Notes: generated by a model from the sequence alone, not told the origin. A stretch of 64,000 nt of DNA from Psychroserpens sp. Hel_I_66 (GCF_000799465.1 NZ_JUGU01000001.1:3778991-3842990), one strand, 5' to 3'. Shown: positions 19,286 through 29,567, counted from the first letter of the stretch. Program-made: numbers and translations.

Positions 19286-21547
19286 TTAATCGTCTTTTCT
19301 GTCTTCTCTAGCTTTACGATCATCACGACGATCATCACGACGATTATCACGTCCGCGATTATCTCTTCCTCTGTTATTGTCACGTCCACCAGAACGTTTA
19401 TCATCTCTTGGTGGTCTTTCCTTAAAGCCTTCTGGTTTTGGTAAAATTGCTTTACGGGATACTTTCTCTTTACGTGTTCTAGAATCTATTCCGAAGTATT
19501 TTACATCAAAAACATCTCCCATGTTGACCACATCAGATACATTTTCGGTACGTTCCCAAGCTAGCTCAGATACGTGCAATAACACTTCGTTTCCTGGTGC
19601 GTCCATATACTCAACAACAGCTCCAAAATCTAGCATCTTGATCACTTTTACTTCGTAAACGCTACCAACTTCTGGCTTAAACAAAATAGCATCAATTCTT
19701 GCCATAACAGCATCAATACCTTTTTTACCTACACCTAAAATTTCAACGATACCTTCTTCGGTCACTGGATCTTCGTTAATAACGATAGTCGTTTCAGTTT
19801 CCTTTTGCATTTCTTGAATCACTTTTCCTCCTGGTCCAATCAACGCTCCAATAAATTCGTTAGGAACTCTTCTTGTAACCATAGTAGGTGCATGTTCTTT
19901 AACATCTGCATTAGGTGTAGCAATTGTATCTGTCAATTTCTCTAGGATATGTAAACGACCTTCACGAGCTTGTTTTAATGCATTCACTAAAATCTCATAT
20001 GATAAACCTTTTACTTTAATGTCCATTTGGCAAGCTGTAATACCATCTGCAGTACCAGTTACTTTAAAATCCATATCTCCTAAATGATCTTCATCACCTA
20101 AAATATCAGACAATACAGCATACTTTTCGCCTTGCGAAATTAATCCCATTGCAATACCCGAAACTGGTTTCTTTAATTGAACACCAGCATCCATAAGTGC
20201 CATTGTACCAGCACAAACAGTTGCCATAGAAGAAGAACCGTTAGATTCTAAAACTTCAGAAACCACACGTACCGTATAAGGACATTCATCTGGAACCATA
20301 CCTTTTAAAGCACGTTGTGCTAAGTTACCGTGACCTACTTCTCTACGAGATGTTCCACGAATTGGTCTAGCTTCTCCAGTTGAAAAAGGAGGGAAGTTGT
20401 AATGTAAATAGAAACGCTCTTCACCTTCTTGAGATGGCATATCTATTTGATTTGCATCTCTAGACGTACCTAAAGTTACGGTTGCCAAAGCTTGAGTTTC
20501 CCCACGTGTAAAGATTGAAGAACCGTGTGTTGATGGTAAGTAATCTACCTCGCACCAAATTGGTCTAATCTCGTCAGTCTTACGACCATCTAAACGCAAA
20601 CCTTCGTTTAAGGTTAAATCTCTAATGGCAGCTTTTTCAGCCTTATAATAATATTTTGAAAGTAAATCTCCGTATTCTTCCTGCTCTTCTTCGGAAAATG
20701 TCGCCTTGATGTCTTCTTTGATTTCAGAAAAAGAATTGCTTCTTTCATGTTTGGCAGATCCAGCTTTTGCAATTGCATACACTTTATCATAAGCCATGTC
20801 ATGAATTTTCTTTTCTAAATCCTCATCTTCTCTTTCACCTTCGTATTCACGAGTTTCTTTCTTTCCGAAAGCTTCAGCTAATCTTACCTGAGCAGCACAT
20901 TGTGCTTTTATAGCTTCATGAGCGAACTTAATGGCTTCAGCCATTTCTTCTTCGGAAATTTCATCCATTTCACCTTCTACCATCATAACAGAATCTGCAG
21001 AAGCACCAATCATCATATCGATGTCAGACTCTGCTAATTGAGCAAATGTAGGGTTGATGACAAACTCACCATTGATACGACCAACTCTAGCTTCAGAAAT
21101 TGGGCATTCAAAAGGAAAATCTGATAATTGGATAGCAGCAGAAGCAGCTAAACCAGCCATTGCATCTGGCATCACATTCTCATCATGAGACATTAATTGA
21201 ATCATCACCTGAGTTTCAGAGTGGTAATCTTTTGGGAATAATGGACGTAATACTCTATCCACCAAACGCATCGTTAATACTTCACCATCACTAGGTCTTG
21301 CTTCTCTTTTAAAGAAACCACCTGGATAACGACCAGCTGCAGCGAACTTCTCGCGATAATCTACTGTTAATGGTAAAAAGTCTACTGGACTTTGTTTGTA
21401 ATTGGAAACAACTGTACATAATAACATACATTTTCCTGATTGCACAACAACAGAACCGTGTGCCTGTTTTGCTAATTTTCCGGTTTCGATAGAGATTTCT
21501 CTACCATCACCAAGGTCAATGACCTCTCTAAAAACTTTTGGAATCAT
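19286..21547 (-). CDS. pnp: Polyribonucleotide nucleotidyltransferase (PNPase)
   Basis: A 753-residue phosphorolytic 3'-5' exoribonuclease. Two RNase PH domains are visible (first: [20 protein letters not shown]...[16 protein letters not shown]; second: [37 protein letters not shown]), then a KH domain ([19 protein letters not shown], about 577) and an S1 domain ([20 protein letters not shown]). The last 50 residues are a repetitive, highly charged tail of Arg, Asp, Gly and Asn ([18 protein letters not shown]). It follows rpsO on the same strand, the classic rpsO-pnp pair, and should act in mRNA turnover. Confidence 0.97.
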   Translation of the reverse strand: MIPKVFREVIDLGDGREISIETGKLAKQAHGSVVVQSGKCMLLCTVVSNYKQSPVDFLPLTVDYREKFAAAGRYPGGFFKREARPSDGEVLTMRLVDRVLRPLFPKDYHSETQVMIQLMSHDENVMPDAMAGLAASAAIQLSDFPFECPISEARVGRINGEFVINPTFAQLAESDIDMMIGASADSVMMVEGEMDEISEEEMAEAIKFAHEAIKAQCAAQVRLAEAFGKKETREYEGEREDEDLEKKIHDMAYDKVYAIAKAGSAKHERSNSFSEIKEDIKATFSEEEQEEYGDLLSKYYYKAEKAAIRDLTLNEGLRLDGRKTDEIRPIWCEVDYLPSTHGSSIFTRGETQALATVTLGTSRDANQIDMPSQEGEERFYLHYNFPPFSTGEARPIRGTSRREVGHGNLAQRALKGMVPDECPYTVRVVSEVLESNGSSSMATVCAGTMALMDAGVQLKKPVSGIAMGLISQGEKYAVLSDILGDEDHLGDMDFKVTGTADGITACQMDIKVKGLSYEILVNALKQAREGRLHILEKLTDTIATPNADVKEHAPTMVTRRVPNEFIGALIGPGGKVIQEMQKETETTIVINEDPVTEEGIVEILGVGKKGIDAVMARIDAILFKPEVGSVYEVKVIKMLDFGAVVEYMDAPGNEVLLHVSELAWERTENVSDVVNMGDVFDVKYFGIDSRTRKEKVSRKAILPKPEGFKERPPRDDKRSGGRDNNRGRDNRGRDNRRDDRRDDRKAREDRKDD

Positions 21548-21709
21548 AAATTTTTTTAATTCTTGTACAAATGTGCCAAAGCATCATTAGTACTGTTAAA
21601 CAATGGTCGTTGTGTTGTTGTGTAGTTGTTGTAGTATGACCAATGAAAAACTATATAAGCTTCTTCAATTCGATTTTTAGACGCTTTCGATTGCGTGGTA
21701 TATAAACAA

Positions 21710-21731
21710 AAAGAGGCTATAAAGCCTCTTT
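21710..21731 (-). terminator. Hairpin between rpsO and pnp
   Basis: A 9-bp stem (AAAGAGGCT / AGCCTCTTT) with a 4-base loop and T runs on both sides, just after the rpsO stop codon. It may terminate rpsO transcripts, partly uncoupling them from pnp, or be an RNA processing site. Confidence 0.7.
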
Positions 21732-21734
21732 TTT

Positions 21735-22004
21735 TTATTTTCTTAATCCTAATTCTTTAACAATTGCACGATATCTTAAGACATCTTTCTTGGTTAAGTA
21801 ATCTAATAATGATCTTCTCTTACCAACTAATTTTACTAGAGAGCGCTCAGTGTTATAATCTTTACGATTATTTTTTAAGTGCCCAGTTAAGTGGTTTATT
21901 CTGTAAGTGAATAATGCGATTTGACCTTCTGCAGTTCCAGTGTCTTGCGCACTTTTGCCATGTTTTTTAAAGATGGCTTCTTTTTCTTTTTGATCTAAAT
22001 ACAT
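21735..22004 (-). CDS. rpsO: 30S ribosomal protein S15
   Basis: The 89-residue S15 primary 16S rRNA-binding protein: MYLDQKEKEAIFKKHG at the start, AQDTGTAEGQIALFTYRINHLTGHLK in the middle and RRSLLDYLTKKDVLRYRAIVKELGLRK at the end. I chose the ATG at 22004: the family begins here, and a longer frame from 22055 would begin only about five bases downstream of the promoter -7 element. A gap of 187 bases with a hairpin separates it from pnp. Confidence 0.97.
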   Translation of the reverse strand: MYLDQKEKEAIFKKHGKSAQDTGTAEGQIALFTYRINHLTGHLKNNRKDYNTERSLVKLVGKRRSLLDYLTKKDVLRYRAIVKELGLRK

Positions 22005-22059
22005 GCTAATATTATTGTAAATGATTTTTATGTACGTTGAAAGTCTTTCTTTCAAGCTG

Positions 22060-22067
22060 CAAAGATA
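22060..22067 (-). promoter_or_regulatory. Promoter -7 element of rpsO
   Basis: On the minus strand this reads TATCTTTG (TAnnTTTG) and gives a leader of about 50 bases before the S15 ATG. Its position excludes the longer S15 reading frame. Confidence 0.55.
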
Positions 22068-22194
22068 CTCTTTTTTTACAATTCTAAAAGTTCTTCAAAA
22101 AAGTTTTTGAGTTAATATTTTATGTTTTTTTTATAAAATAGCTATTATATAAACGTTAAATTTATTTGATTAATCCATTTTAAACCCTTAGCAA

Positions 22195-23292
22195 TTGCAT
22201 AAAAACCTAAGTTTAGTAAAAGACGAACTTTTTGAAAACATCTTCACATATGCTTATGGAGGTATAGCTATTGTTGGTCTAAAAGGCAATTGGGTTAAAG
22301 TAAATGACAGTATTTGCGAATTGTTTGGTTATACCAAAGAAGAACTTTACAATTTATCTTTTCAAGATATTACTCATCGTGATGATCTAGATGTCGATTT
22401 AGATCATATGAACCAATTATTGGGAGATGAGATTCAAAACTATCAAATAGAGAAACGATATTTTCATAAAAAAGGTCATGTTGTTTGGGCGTTATTATCT
22501 GTTTCTATTGTTAGGGATACTCTTGGGAATCCATTATATTTTATTTCGCAAATAATAGATATTTCAAATCAAAAATCTGCAAATTGGCACATGCAATTTT
22601 TAATGAATGTGGTTAAAGGTCAAAACGAAAAGTTAAACGATTTTGCACATATTGCTACTCATGATATAAGAACACATGTAGGTAATCTAGGCTCTATTAC
22701 TGAGTTCCTTGAAGAAGATATAGACTCGCTCGCTGATAATGAAAATTATAAAATGCTAAAAGAGTCTATCAAAAACCTTGATGAGACCATAAAACATCTT
22801 AATGATATTCGATTGGATAAGCCTAAAAAATTTAATTCTTTAAATGAACTGGACTTATATGATTATGTAAAAAAAGCAATGTATAATATTAGTGCTATTG
22901 CTAAAAAGGAGCAATGTGAAATAATTAATCTTGTAGATAAGGATTTAAGGGTTTTAGGTATTGAAGCTTACTTAGATAGTATAATCTTAAACTTTTTAAC
23001 TAATTCAATTAAATATAGGTCTCCAGATCGTAATGCAGTTATTGAAATCAGCACAGCAGTTAAGGGAATTTATGTTATTTTAAAAATAAAAGATAATGGC
23101 TTAGGTATTGATCTTGAAAAGAATAAAGATAAATTATTCACTTTAAATGGAACTTTACATAAACATCACGATTCTCGAGGAGTTGGTTTGTATATTACTA
23201 AAAGCCATATTGAAAGCATTGGTGGTAAAATAGAGGTAGAGAGTAAAGTTGATGAGGGCACCTGCTTCACCATTTATCTTTTAAAAGGATAA
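22195..23292 (+). CDS. PAS-domain sensor histidine kinase (copy 1)
   Basis: A cytoplasmic hybrid-free histidine kinase of 365 residues without membrane segments. PAS domain about 10-125 (GGIAIVGLKGNWVKVNDSIC...YFISQIIDISNQK). The phosphoacceptor His is about residue 156 in FAHIATHDIRTHVGN. The ATPase domain has an N box (ILNFLTNSIKYRS), G1 (IKDNGLGIDL) and G2 (SRGVGLYITKSHIESIGG). The start is a TTG preceded directly by an in-frame stop; the neighbouring copy at 23434 aligns with it from the first residue with an ATG, which supports this start. No response regulator lies beside it, so its partner is elsewhere. Copy 2 follows 141 bases downstream. Confidence 0.9.
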   Translation: MHKNLSLVKDELFENIFTYAYGGIAIVGLKGNWVKVNDSICELFGYTKEELYNLSFQDITHRDDLDVDLDHMNQLLGDEIQNYQIEKRYFHKKGHVVWALLSVSIVRDTLGNPLYFISQIIDISNQKSANWHMQFLMNVVKGQNEKLNDFAHIATHDIRTHVGNLGSITEFLEEDIDSLADNENYKMLKESIKNLDETIKHLNDIRLDKPKKFNSLNELDLYDYVKKAMYNISAIAKKEQCEIINLVDKDLRVLGIEAYLDSIILNFLTNSIKYRSPDRNAVIEISTAVKGIYVILKIKDNGLGIDLEKNKDKLFTLNGTLHKHHDSRGVGLYITKSHIESIGGKIEVESKVDEGTCFTIYLLKG

Positions 23293-23433
23293 AGAGCTAA
23301 ATCTTTAAATAGGTTAAAAGCCTAAAGAAGTATGTTCACATAATCGTTTTGAGTTAAATAAATCAAATAATAAGGCAATCCTTAAAATTGATTTCTCTTT
23401 ATTTTATTGATTAGTAATCAATAACACTTCATT

Positions 23434-24530
23434 ATGCCTAAAAGGTTGAACTCAGTTAAACGTCAACTATTCGAAAATATTTTTAAATATTCTAATGGCG
23501 GAATAGCAATAGTAGGTTTAGATGGGAGTTGGATAGAAGTAAATGATAGTATATCAAATATGTTTGGATATAGTAAATCTGAACTTTATAAAATGTCGTT
23601 TCAAGATATAACACATAAAGAAGATTTAGATAAAGATATACAATATGTACACGATTTATTAAATGGTCAAATTGAAGATTTCCAAGATGAGAAGAGGTAT
23701 TTCCATAAATACGGTCATGTTATTTGGACTTTAATTTCAGTATCTTTAATGAGAGATGAAAACGGTGATCCTATGTATTTCATTTCTCAAATAGTCGATA
23801 TTTCTGAGCAAAAAGAATCCAATAGACAACTTGAGCTGTTAATGCATATTGCAGATAAGCAAAATGATAAATTGATGAGTTTTGCCCACATCGCGACTCA
23901 TGATATAAGAACCCATGTTGGAAATTTAAATACCATATCTAACTTCATTGAAGAAGAACATGAGTATTTGAGAAAAGACGATAATTTCACGCTTTTAAAA
24001 GATGCCCTCAATCAACTTAATGATACTCTATCGCATTTGAACACGATAAGAAAGCAAGATTTGACTGATGTTAAAAACCTCAAAGTCTTAAACCTTAAAA
24101 AATTATAACAGCAGTCTCTTATAACGTAACAGCAATTGCTAATCTTTACAAATTTAAAATTATCAATAATGTTAGCAACCAGATTAATGTATTGGGAATT
24201 GAAGCCTATCTGGATAGTATTCTATTAAACTTTATTACAAATGCCATAAAATATAGAGAAGAAGAAAGACAATCATTTATAGAAATAAATGCAACCGAAA
24301 AAGATGCCTTTGTTGTTATCACTTTTGAAGATAATGGATTGGGTATTGATCTAAATGAAAATGGAAAGAAATTATTTAAACTAAACTCAACTTTTCATAA
24401 AAAAAAGGATTCTAGAGGCATAGGGTTATTCATCACAAAAAACCATATTGAAAGTATGGGTGGTAAAATTCAAGTCTCTAGCAAAGTTGGAGTAGGTACA
24501 CGTTTTACTGTATTTCTTCGGAAAGCTTAA
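23434..24530 (+). pseudogene. PAS-domain sensor histidine kinase (copy 2), frameshifted in an A6 run
   Basis: A tandem paralogue of the preceding kinase, similar along its whole length (PAS from GGIAIVGLDGSWIEVNDSI, His 156 in FAHIATHDIRTHVGN, G1 FEDNGLGIDL, G2 SRGIGLFITKNHIESMGG). The first frame runs 23434-24108 and stops at LNLKKL just after the PAS/HisKA part; the ATPase half continues in the -1 frame to 24530. The switch lies in the A6 run at 24097-24102: read in the -1 frame the protein goes on as KKIITAVSYNVTAIA and then matches copy 1. One missing A explains it. It may be a true null, a slippage-dependent gene, or a sequencing error. Confidence 0.85.
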
Positions 24531-24544
24531 ATTAAATAAAGCAT

Positions 24545-24576
24545 AAAAAAAGCGAGCCGAATGGCTCGCTTTTTTT
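24545..24576. terminator. Bidirectional terminator between the kinase and accD
   Basis: Perfect stem AGCGAGCC / GGCTCGCT with a GAAT loop, flanked by A7 and T8 so that both strands have a T run after the stem. It separates two convergent genes. Confidence 0.85.
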
Positions 24577-25433
24577 TATGCTCTCAAAGGCTGATTCGTT
24601 ATCAAATCTATATATAAATTCACCTTATCTTTTAGTTTGCTTCTCTGTGTAATGAAATCTAAAAATCCATGTTCCAATAAAAACTCAGAGGTTTGGAAAT
24701 CTTCTGGTAAATCTTGACCTGTTGTATCCTTAACAACCCTTGGTCCTGCGAAACCTATTAACGCACCAGGCTCACTAATATTAATATCACCTAACATGGC
24801 AAAAGACGCTGTTGTGCCTCCTGTAGTTGGATCTGTTGCTAAAGATATATACGGTATTCCTGCGTCTGCAAGTTGTGCTAAACGCACCGATGTTTTTGCT
24901 AATTGCATAAGTGATAATGCAGCTTCCATCATACGAGCGCCTCCAGATTTTGAAATAATCATAAAAGGTATTTTTTTGTCAAGTGAATATTTTGCTGCTC
25001 GAGCAATTTTTTCACCAACAACGCTTCCCATAGAACCTCCAATAAATGTAAAATCCATACAGGCTACTACTAAATCCTTTCCTTTAGATTTACCTACTGC
25101 TGTACGAACTGCATCCTTTAGGTTTGTTTTTTCTTGCGCAGCTTTTAAGCGGTCTGGATATTTTTTTGTGTCCTCAAATTTTAAAGGATCTTTAGACGTT
25201 AGGTTAGCGTCTAATTCTTTAAATTTATTGTCATCAAATAGTATTTCAAAATATTCTCTACTACCAATCCTTACGTGGTATCCATCTTCTGGACTTACAT
25301 AAAAGTTCTTTTCAAGTTCTTCTGTATCAATTATTTTACCGGTTGGAGATTTGTACCACAGCCCTTTGGGTGTGTCTTTCTTTTCTTCGGTTGAGGTTGT
25401 TATCCCTTTTTCTTTTCTTTTAAACCAAGACAT
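24576..25433 (-). CDS. accD: Acetyl-CoA carboxylase carboxyltransferase subunit beta, zinc ribbon lost
   Basis: A crotonase-fold carboxyltransferase subunit of 285 residues for malonyl-CoA synthesis; AccA would be its partner and is not in the window. Core blocks: [68 protein letters not shown] and [12 protein letters not shown]. In E. coli-type AccD the N-terminus holds a four-Cys zinc ribbon; here the aligned segment [12 protein letters not shown]...[13 protein letters not shown] has Ser and other residues in place of all four Cys, so zinc cannot be bound in that way. I recall the same in other flavobacterial AccD. Confidence 0.95.
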   Translation of the reverse strand: MSWFKRKEKGITTSTEEKKDTPKGLWYKSPTGKIIDTEELEKNFYVSPEDGYHVRIGSREYFEILFDDNKFKELDANLTSKDPLKFEDTKKYPDRLKAAQEKTNLKDAVRTAVGKSKGKDLVVACMDFTFIGGSMGSVVGEKIARAAKYSLDKKIPFMIISKSGGARMMEAALSLMQLAKTSVRLAQLADAGIPYISLATDPTTGGTTASFAMLGDINISEPGALIGFAGPRVVKDTTGQDLPEDFQTSEFLLEHGFLDFITQRSKLKDKVNLYIDLITNQPLRA

Positions 25434-25489
25434 ATTTTAAATTTTCGATATTAAATATACGAAATTAGATCTGTTCTAAATCGAAATCT

Positions 25490-25620
25490 GCGTTAAGGAT
25501 CGTAGCGACATCCTTTTTTGAAATTGGTTTCCTTTTTTGAAAACCAATCTTAAAAAAGATATAGCGTAGAGCCTGACGACAAAATTAAACACAAAAAGTT
25601 TAATTTTGTGGTAACGCCCA
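25490..25620 (-). ncRNA. Structured intergenic element with nested hairpins (candidate RNA or repeat)
   Basis: The 241-bp gap between fba and accD holds an element whose ends pair (GCGTTA at 25490-25495 with TAACGC at 25612-25617). Inside are a long hairpin (CAAAATTAAAC / GTTTAATTTTG, 25580-25608) and a second one (AATTGGTTT around 25521 with AAACCAATC around 25543, extended by TTTTTT/AAAAAA arms). On the minus strand it begins GGGCGTTACC and ends GATCCTTAACGC. From memory, elements with such ends recur between genes in Flavobacteriaceae; it may be the Flavo-1 RNA or a REP-like repeat. No coding capacity was seen. Confidence 0.5.
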
Positions 25621-25675
25621 AAAAAATATTGAATCAAATAAGCTTAAATATTTTGTGAAAGCCTAATTTATTTGA

Positions 25676-26743
25676 TTATAAGGTGTTTACGTTATTGAGG
25701 TCTTCAAACGCTTTTTTAAGACGTTCTACAAATGCATCTTCGCCTTTTCGTAACCAAACGCGAGGATCGTAATATTTTTTGTTTGGTGATGCTGGACCGT
25801 CTGGAGAGCCTAATTGTGTTTTTAAATAGTCTACTTTTTCTCCCATATAATCACGAACACCGCTCATGAAAGCGTATTGCATATCGGTATCGATATTCAT
25901 TTTTATGACACCATAGCCAATAGCTTCTTGAATTTCTTCTTCGGTTGAACCAGATCCACCGTGAAATACAAAATCAATATGGTTGTGCGGTAAGTTGTGT
26001 TTTTTCGATAAAAACTCTTGAGAGTTCTTTAAGATTTTTGGTGTTAATTTTACATTTCCCGGTTTGTAAACACCGTGCACGTTACCAAAAGCTGCAGCGA
26101 TTGTAAATTGGTCACTTATTTTGCTAAGCTCTTCGTAAGCATATGCAACTTCTTCTGGTTGTGTGTATAATTTAGATTCATCAACATCACTATTGTCTAC
26201 ACCATCTTCTTCACCACCTGTAATCCCTAATTCTATTTCTAGAGTCATGCCCATTTTGCTCATGCGCTCAAGGTATGTTTTACAGATTTCTATATTTTCT
26301 TCAATTGGTTCTTCGGAAAGATCTATCATGTGGGAACTGTAAAGAGACTTACCAGTTTCTTTATAATGTTGTTCACTTGCATCTAGCAAACCGTCAATCC
26401 AGGGCAATAATTTTTTTGCGCAATGGTCTGTATGTAAAATAACTGGTACTCCATAAGCTTCTGCCATGAGGTGAACATGTTTTGCACCTGCAATTGAACC
26501 TGCGATAGCTGCTTTTTGGTCTTCATTGCTTAGTCCTTTTCCTGCATTGAATTGCGCGCCTCCATTTGAAAATTGAATGATTACCGGAGCATTTAATGCT
26601 TTTGCGGTTTCTAAAACTCCGTTTATGGTGTTAGAGCCAATAACGTTTACTGCTGGTAAAGCAAATCCTTTTTTTTTTGCGAGTTTAAATATTGCTTGAA
26701 CTTCTTTTCCTGTAGCAACTCCTGGTTTTATGTTGTGAGCCAT
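25676..26743 (-). CDS. fba: Class II fructose-bisphosphate aldolase
   Basis: A zinc-dependent aldolase of 355 residues for glycolysis and gluconeogenesis. Blocks: FALPAVNVIGSNTINGVLE, VPVILHTDHCAKKLLPW (zinc ligand His and catalytic Asp), SHMIDLSEEPIEENIE, LEIELGITGGEEDGVDN, IAAAFGNVHGVYKPGNV, DFVFHGGSGSTEEEI and VIKMNIDTDMQYAF. This is the longer class IIA form similar to E. coli FbaA. It is a single gene with a promoter -7 element just upstream. Confidence 0.97.
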   Translation of the reverse strand: MAHNIKPGVATGKEVQAIFKLAKKKGFALPAVNVIGSNTINGVLETAKALNAPVIIQFSNGGAQFNAGKGLSNEDQKAAIAGSIAGAKHVHLMAEAYGVPVILHTDHCAKKLLPWIDGLLDASEQHYKETGKSLYSSHMIDLSEEPIEENIEICKTYLERMSKMGMTLEIELGITGGEEDGVDNSDVDESKLYTQPEEVAYAYEELSKISDQFTIAAAFGNVHGVYKPGNVKLTPKILKNSQEFLSKKHNLPHNHIDFVFHGGSGSTEEEIQEAIGYGVIKMNIDTDMQYAFMSGVRDYMGEKVDYLKTQLGSPDGPASPNKKYYDPRVWLRKGEDAFVERLKKAFEDLNNVNTL

Positions 26744-26770
26744 GATTTATTTTAGTTGTATGTTAAGTTT

Positions 26771-26778
26771 CAAAAGTA
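26771..26778 (-). promoter_or_regulatory. Promoter -7 element of fba
   Basis: Reads TACTTTTG on the minus strand, 27 bases before the fba start codon. No clear -33 element. Confidence 0.45.
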
Positions 26779-26880
26779 CGTAAAATTTGAATAATTGTCC
26801 TGGTTTTTAAGACTTTCATAAGATAGAAATTAACGCAAACGTTATCGTTTCCGAAGAAAAATAAGATAAAAAAAGTGCTT

Positions 26881-29448
26881 TTAAAAAGGGTAGTTTACTC
26901 CAATATTATAAACTGCGTTATTGAAATTATAGTCTTTGAACCATCTATTGCCAAGCGGTCTTGAAGGGTCATAAGTTTTGAAACCAATATCTCCTCTAAG
27001 TACAAAAAAACTAAAGTCATAACGAATACCAAAACCAGAGCCAACTGCAATATCCTTTAAGGACGAGAAACCATCAAAGGTGGCAGCTTCATCTTCTACG
27101 TTATCGAAAACATTCCAAATATTGCCTGCGTCTACAAAAACAGCTCCATTAAATCGACCAAGTAAATTAAAGCGTTGCTCTGCACTTAAGGTTATTTTCA
27201 TATTGGCTTCGTTAAACTCATTGGTGGATAATGAGCTTCCCGGACCTAAATTGTATGCGGTCCAAGCTCTAATATCATTAGGTCCACCCGCAAAAAAACT
27301 CTTTGCAAACGGGATGTTTTCTGAATTACCATAAGGAATGGCAATTCCAAAATAACTGCGTATTGCAAATTCATTTTTTCTGCCTAGATCCCAATGTTTT
27401 ACGTAATCAATTTCTGTTTTGATATACTGGGAAAAAGGGACACCAAACACTTCGTACCTACCGTCTTGGTTCTTGTTTAGATTTAAAACGTTGGATAGGT
27501 TAGAAAGGAGGTTTCCTGCAAACTCTATTCTGAACCTTACAAGCGAGAAGTTTTTATCCAATAGATTTTCTCTTCTGTTTTTTATGTAGTTAAAACTGGA
27601 TGAGAAAATAAGGTTGTCTTCTGTAAGTCGGTCTTTTCTTTGTTTTATATTATTAACCGTTATAAAATCTTCGTCTGCACTGGTGAGTGCGGTGTTGCCA
27701 TTTACGACATCATTTATAAATTGATCTGCTGGAGCGTAAGACCCACCTTCTGTTACTGGGTCTCTTAAAACTTCATTTTGGCCAATAAACCCTATGTTTT
27801 GAGCTATAATATTTAACCTGTCAAACGAATTTTGATACACTCCAAAATAGTTGCCAATATTGAGGTTTTTTACAAACTGTACATTAAATAAATCAAAATT
27901 ATTGGTTACTTTTTTTGTAGGATACCAATTGTAGTTCACTGCACCCGTAAATGCTTGTTTATCAAGACCAATATTTCTTTGACTTGTCGCGCTAAGGTTG
28001 ATTCTTGTGCTAGGTGACATGTATTTGGGTATTATTTTTTCCGTATTGAAAGGGAGAAAAAATCTAGGGATATTTAATCTTATGTTTCCGCCAACTTCAG
28101 TAATATCAAAAAATTGATCATTAGTATTCGAGGCGTCTCTGGAAGACCCAATAGAACCAAGTCCAGAAATTTCTAAGGTCTCTGCACCTCTAAAAATGTT
28201 TCTTATCAACAACCCTGTATTGAATGCAAAACCAACCGTTTGAATGTTACTTTGTGAAATTTCAAAGCTAGTGGTGAGTTCAAATTTTTTCTTCGGAATG
28301 AGATACACATTTGCGGTTAATGTTGAATCTTGCTCATTTGGGATATAGTCAATTCTTGGATATCTAAAGGCTTGTAGTTCGCTTAAATAGCGATAGGTTC
28401 TGGTTCTGTCAATATCTTTAAATACATCATTTTTATTGATGAATACTGCGTCTGTTATGGCTTTTGGTCTGTATTTTAATTTGTTAAAACTATAAAGGTT
28501 ATAACCTTTAAAGGTCACAGAATCGGTAATGGTAGAATCCCGATATTCATTTTTGAAATCTGTAAAAATATTGACATCCTTGATTTTGTAAACCTTAAAA
28601 GGAACACGAGCAACAGAATCTTCATTTCTAATCGCTCTATTGGCGATAATCAAATCAGTATTTATTTTTTTATTGGTACGAACGGTATCAATATCGAACG
28701 TTATATAATCTTGTCCAAAATAATAAAACCCAGAGTTTCTTAATTGCGTAGTAAGTCTGTCGCGCTCGTTAGCATAGTTCTCCTCGTCATATTGTTGTCC
28801 TTTCTTGATTAGAGAACCGTTTTTTAATTGAGAACGATATATAGAATCAATAACAGGTGTTTTGATGGTTGCTCGAATAGAGTCTAAGATAAAAGGATCT
28901 CCAGTGGTAACATTATACGTGACTTTCGCCTTTTGGGAGCTATCCTTTTCGGTTTCAAAAGAAGTTTCTACTTCAAACCAGCCTTTACTAAAATAGTATT
29001 TTTTGAGAGCTAGTGCTGTTTTTTCAGCTCTGGCTTCATTGTAAATCGCTGGTGCTTCGCCAGTTTTTTTGAGCCAAGTATTAACGCTTTTCTTAGACCG
29101 TATTAAGGCCTCATATTGTTTAATAGATAATAATTTTTTTAATCCTGTTTTAGGATTTTCAGGATTACGGTATTTATTGTTTAAAATTGAATCTATATTT
29201 GGTCTCGCTAAATTATAGATGTGAACTCTAAGAGGTATTCCCAAAAGTGTCCCGTTTGGTTTTTGGTATTGTAGGTTGTCAATAGTTTCAGAAGTTGTTT
29301 TTTTCTCATTGACCAAAACAGTATTGCTCACCAATAAATGCTCATCTTTTTTAACGCGTTTCATGACATCGCAGGAGTAGTTCGTGCATATCATGGTAAT
29401 GATCAACAATCTTAAAACGTTATTTTTCAAAAAGGAAAAGTTTTGCAT
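26881..29448 (-). CDS. tamL: TamL-like Omp85 outer-membrane lipoprotein
   Basis: An 855-residue BamA/TamA superfamily protein. The N-terminus is a lipoprotein signal (LRLLIITMICTNYSCDVMKRVKKDE), the mark of the Bacteroidota variant TamL rather than BamA. POTRA-like repeats occupy about residues 40-380 (FSKGWFEVETSFETE, YNVTTGDPFILDSI, YRYLSELQAFRYPRIDYI). The last 450 residues form a 16-strand-type barrel with the surface-antigen region KSFFAGGPNDIRAWTAYNLGPG and end in YNIGVNYPF. The family inserts or translocates outer-membrane material, usually with a TamB partner, which is not adjacent here. Confidence 0.88.
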   Translation of the reverse strand: MQNFSFLKNNVLRLLIITMICTNYSCDVMKRVKKDEHLLVSNTVLVNEKKTTSETIDNLQYQKPNGTLLGIPLRVHIYNLARPNIDSILNNKYRNPENPKTGLKKLLSIKQYEALIRSKKSVNTWLKKTGEAPAIYNEARAEKTALALKKYYFSKGWFEVETSFETEKDSSQKAKVTYNVTTGDPFILDSIRATIKTPVIDSIYRSQLKNGSLIKKGQQYDEENYANERDRLTTQLRNSGFYYFGQDYITFDIDTVRTNKKINTDLIIANRAIRNEDSVARVPFKVYKIKDVNIFTDFKNEYRDSTITDSVTFKGYNLYSFNKLKYRPKAITDAVFINKNDVFKDIDRTRTYRYLSELQAFRYPRIDYIPNEQDSTLTANVYLIPKKKFELTTSFEISQSNIQTVGFAFNTGLLIRNIFRGAETLEISGLGSIGSSRDASNTNDQFFDITEVGGNIRLNIPRFFLPFNTEKIIPKYMSPSTRINLSATSQRNIGLDKQAFTGAVNYNWYPTKKVTNNFDLFNVQFVKNLNIGNYFGVYQNSFDRLNIIAQNIGFIGQNEVLRDPVTEGGSYAPADQFINDVVNGNTALTSADEDFITVNNIKQRKDRLTEDNLIFSSSFNYIKNRRENLLDKNFSLVRFRIEFAGNLLSNLSNVLNLNKNQDGRYEVFGVPFSQYIKTEIDYVKHWDLGRKNEFAIRSYFGIAIPYGNSENIPFAKSFFAGGPNDIRAWTAYNLGPGSSLSTNEFNEANMKITLSAEQRFNLLGRFNGAVFVDAGNIWNVFDNVEDEAATFDGFSSLKDIAVGSGFGIRYDFSFFVLRGDIGFKTYDPSRPLGNRWFKDYNFNNAVYNIGVNYPF

Positions 29449-29567
29449 TTAAATTCAATCCAAATTTACAGTTTTTATCGTGTTCTCTTGTGTTAGAATA
29501 ACAAATAATACACCAAAAAAGTATTACTTTGTATTTTAATTAGAATTAGAGAAAATTTATCGATTCA

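Noticed and set aside
21735..22055. A longer S15 with 17 extra N-terminal residues
   Set aside because: S15 homologues start at MYLDQKEK, and the promoter element at 22060-22067 leaves no room for the longer start.
24796..25302. A 168-codon plus-strand frame opposite accD
   Set aside because: Shadow of the conserved accD; no recognisable protein.
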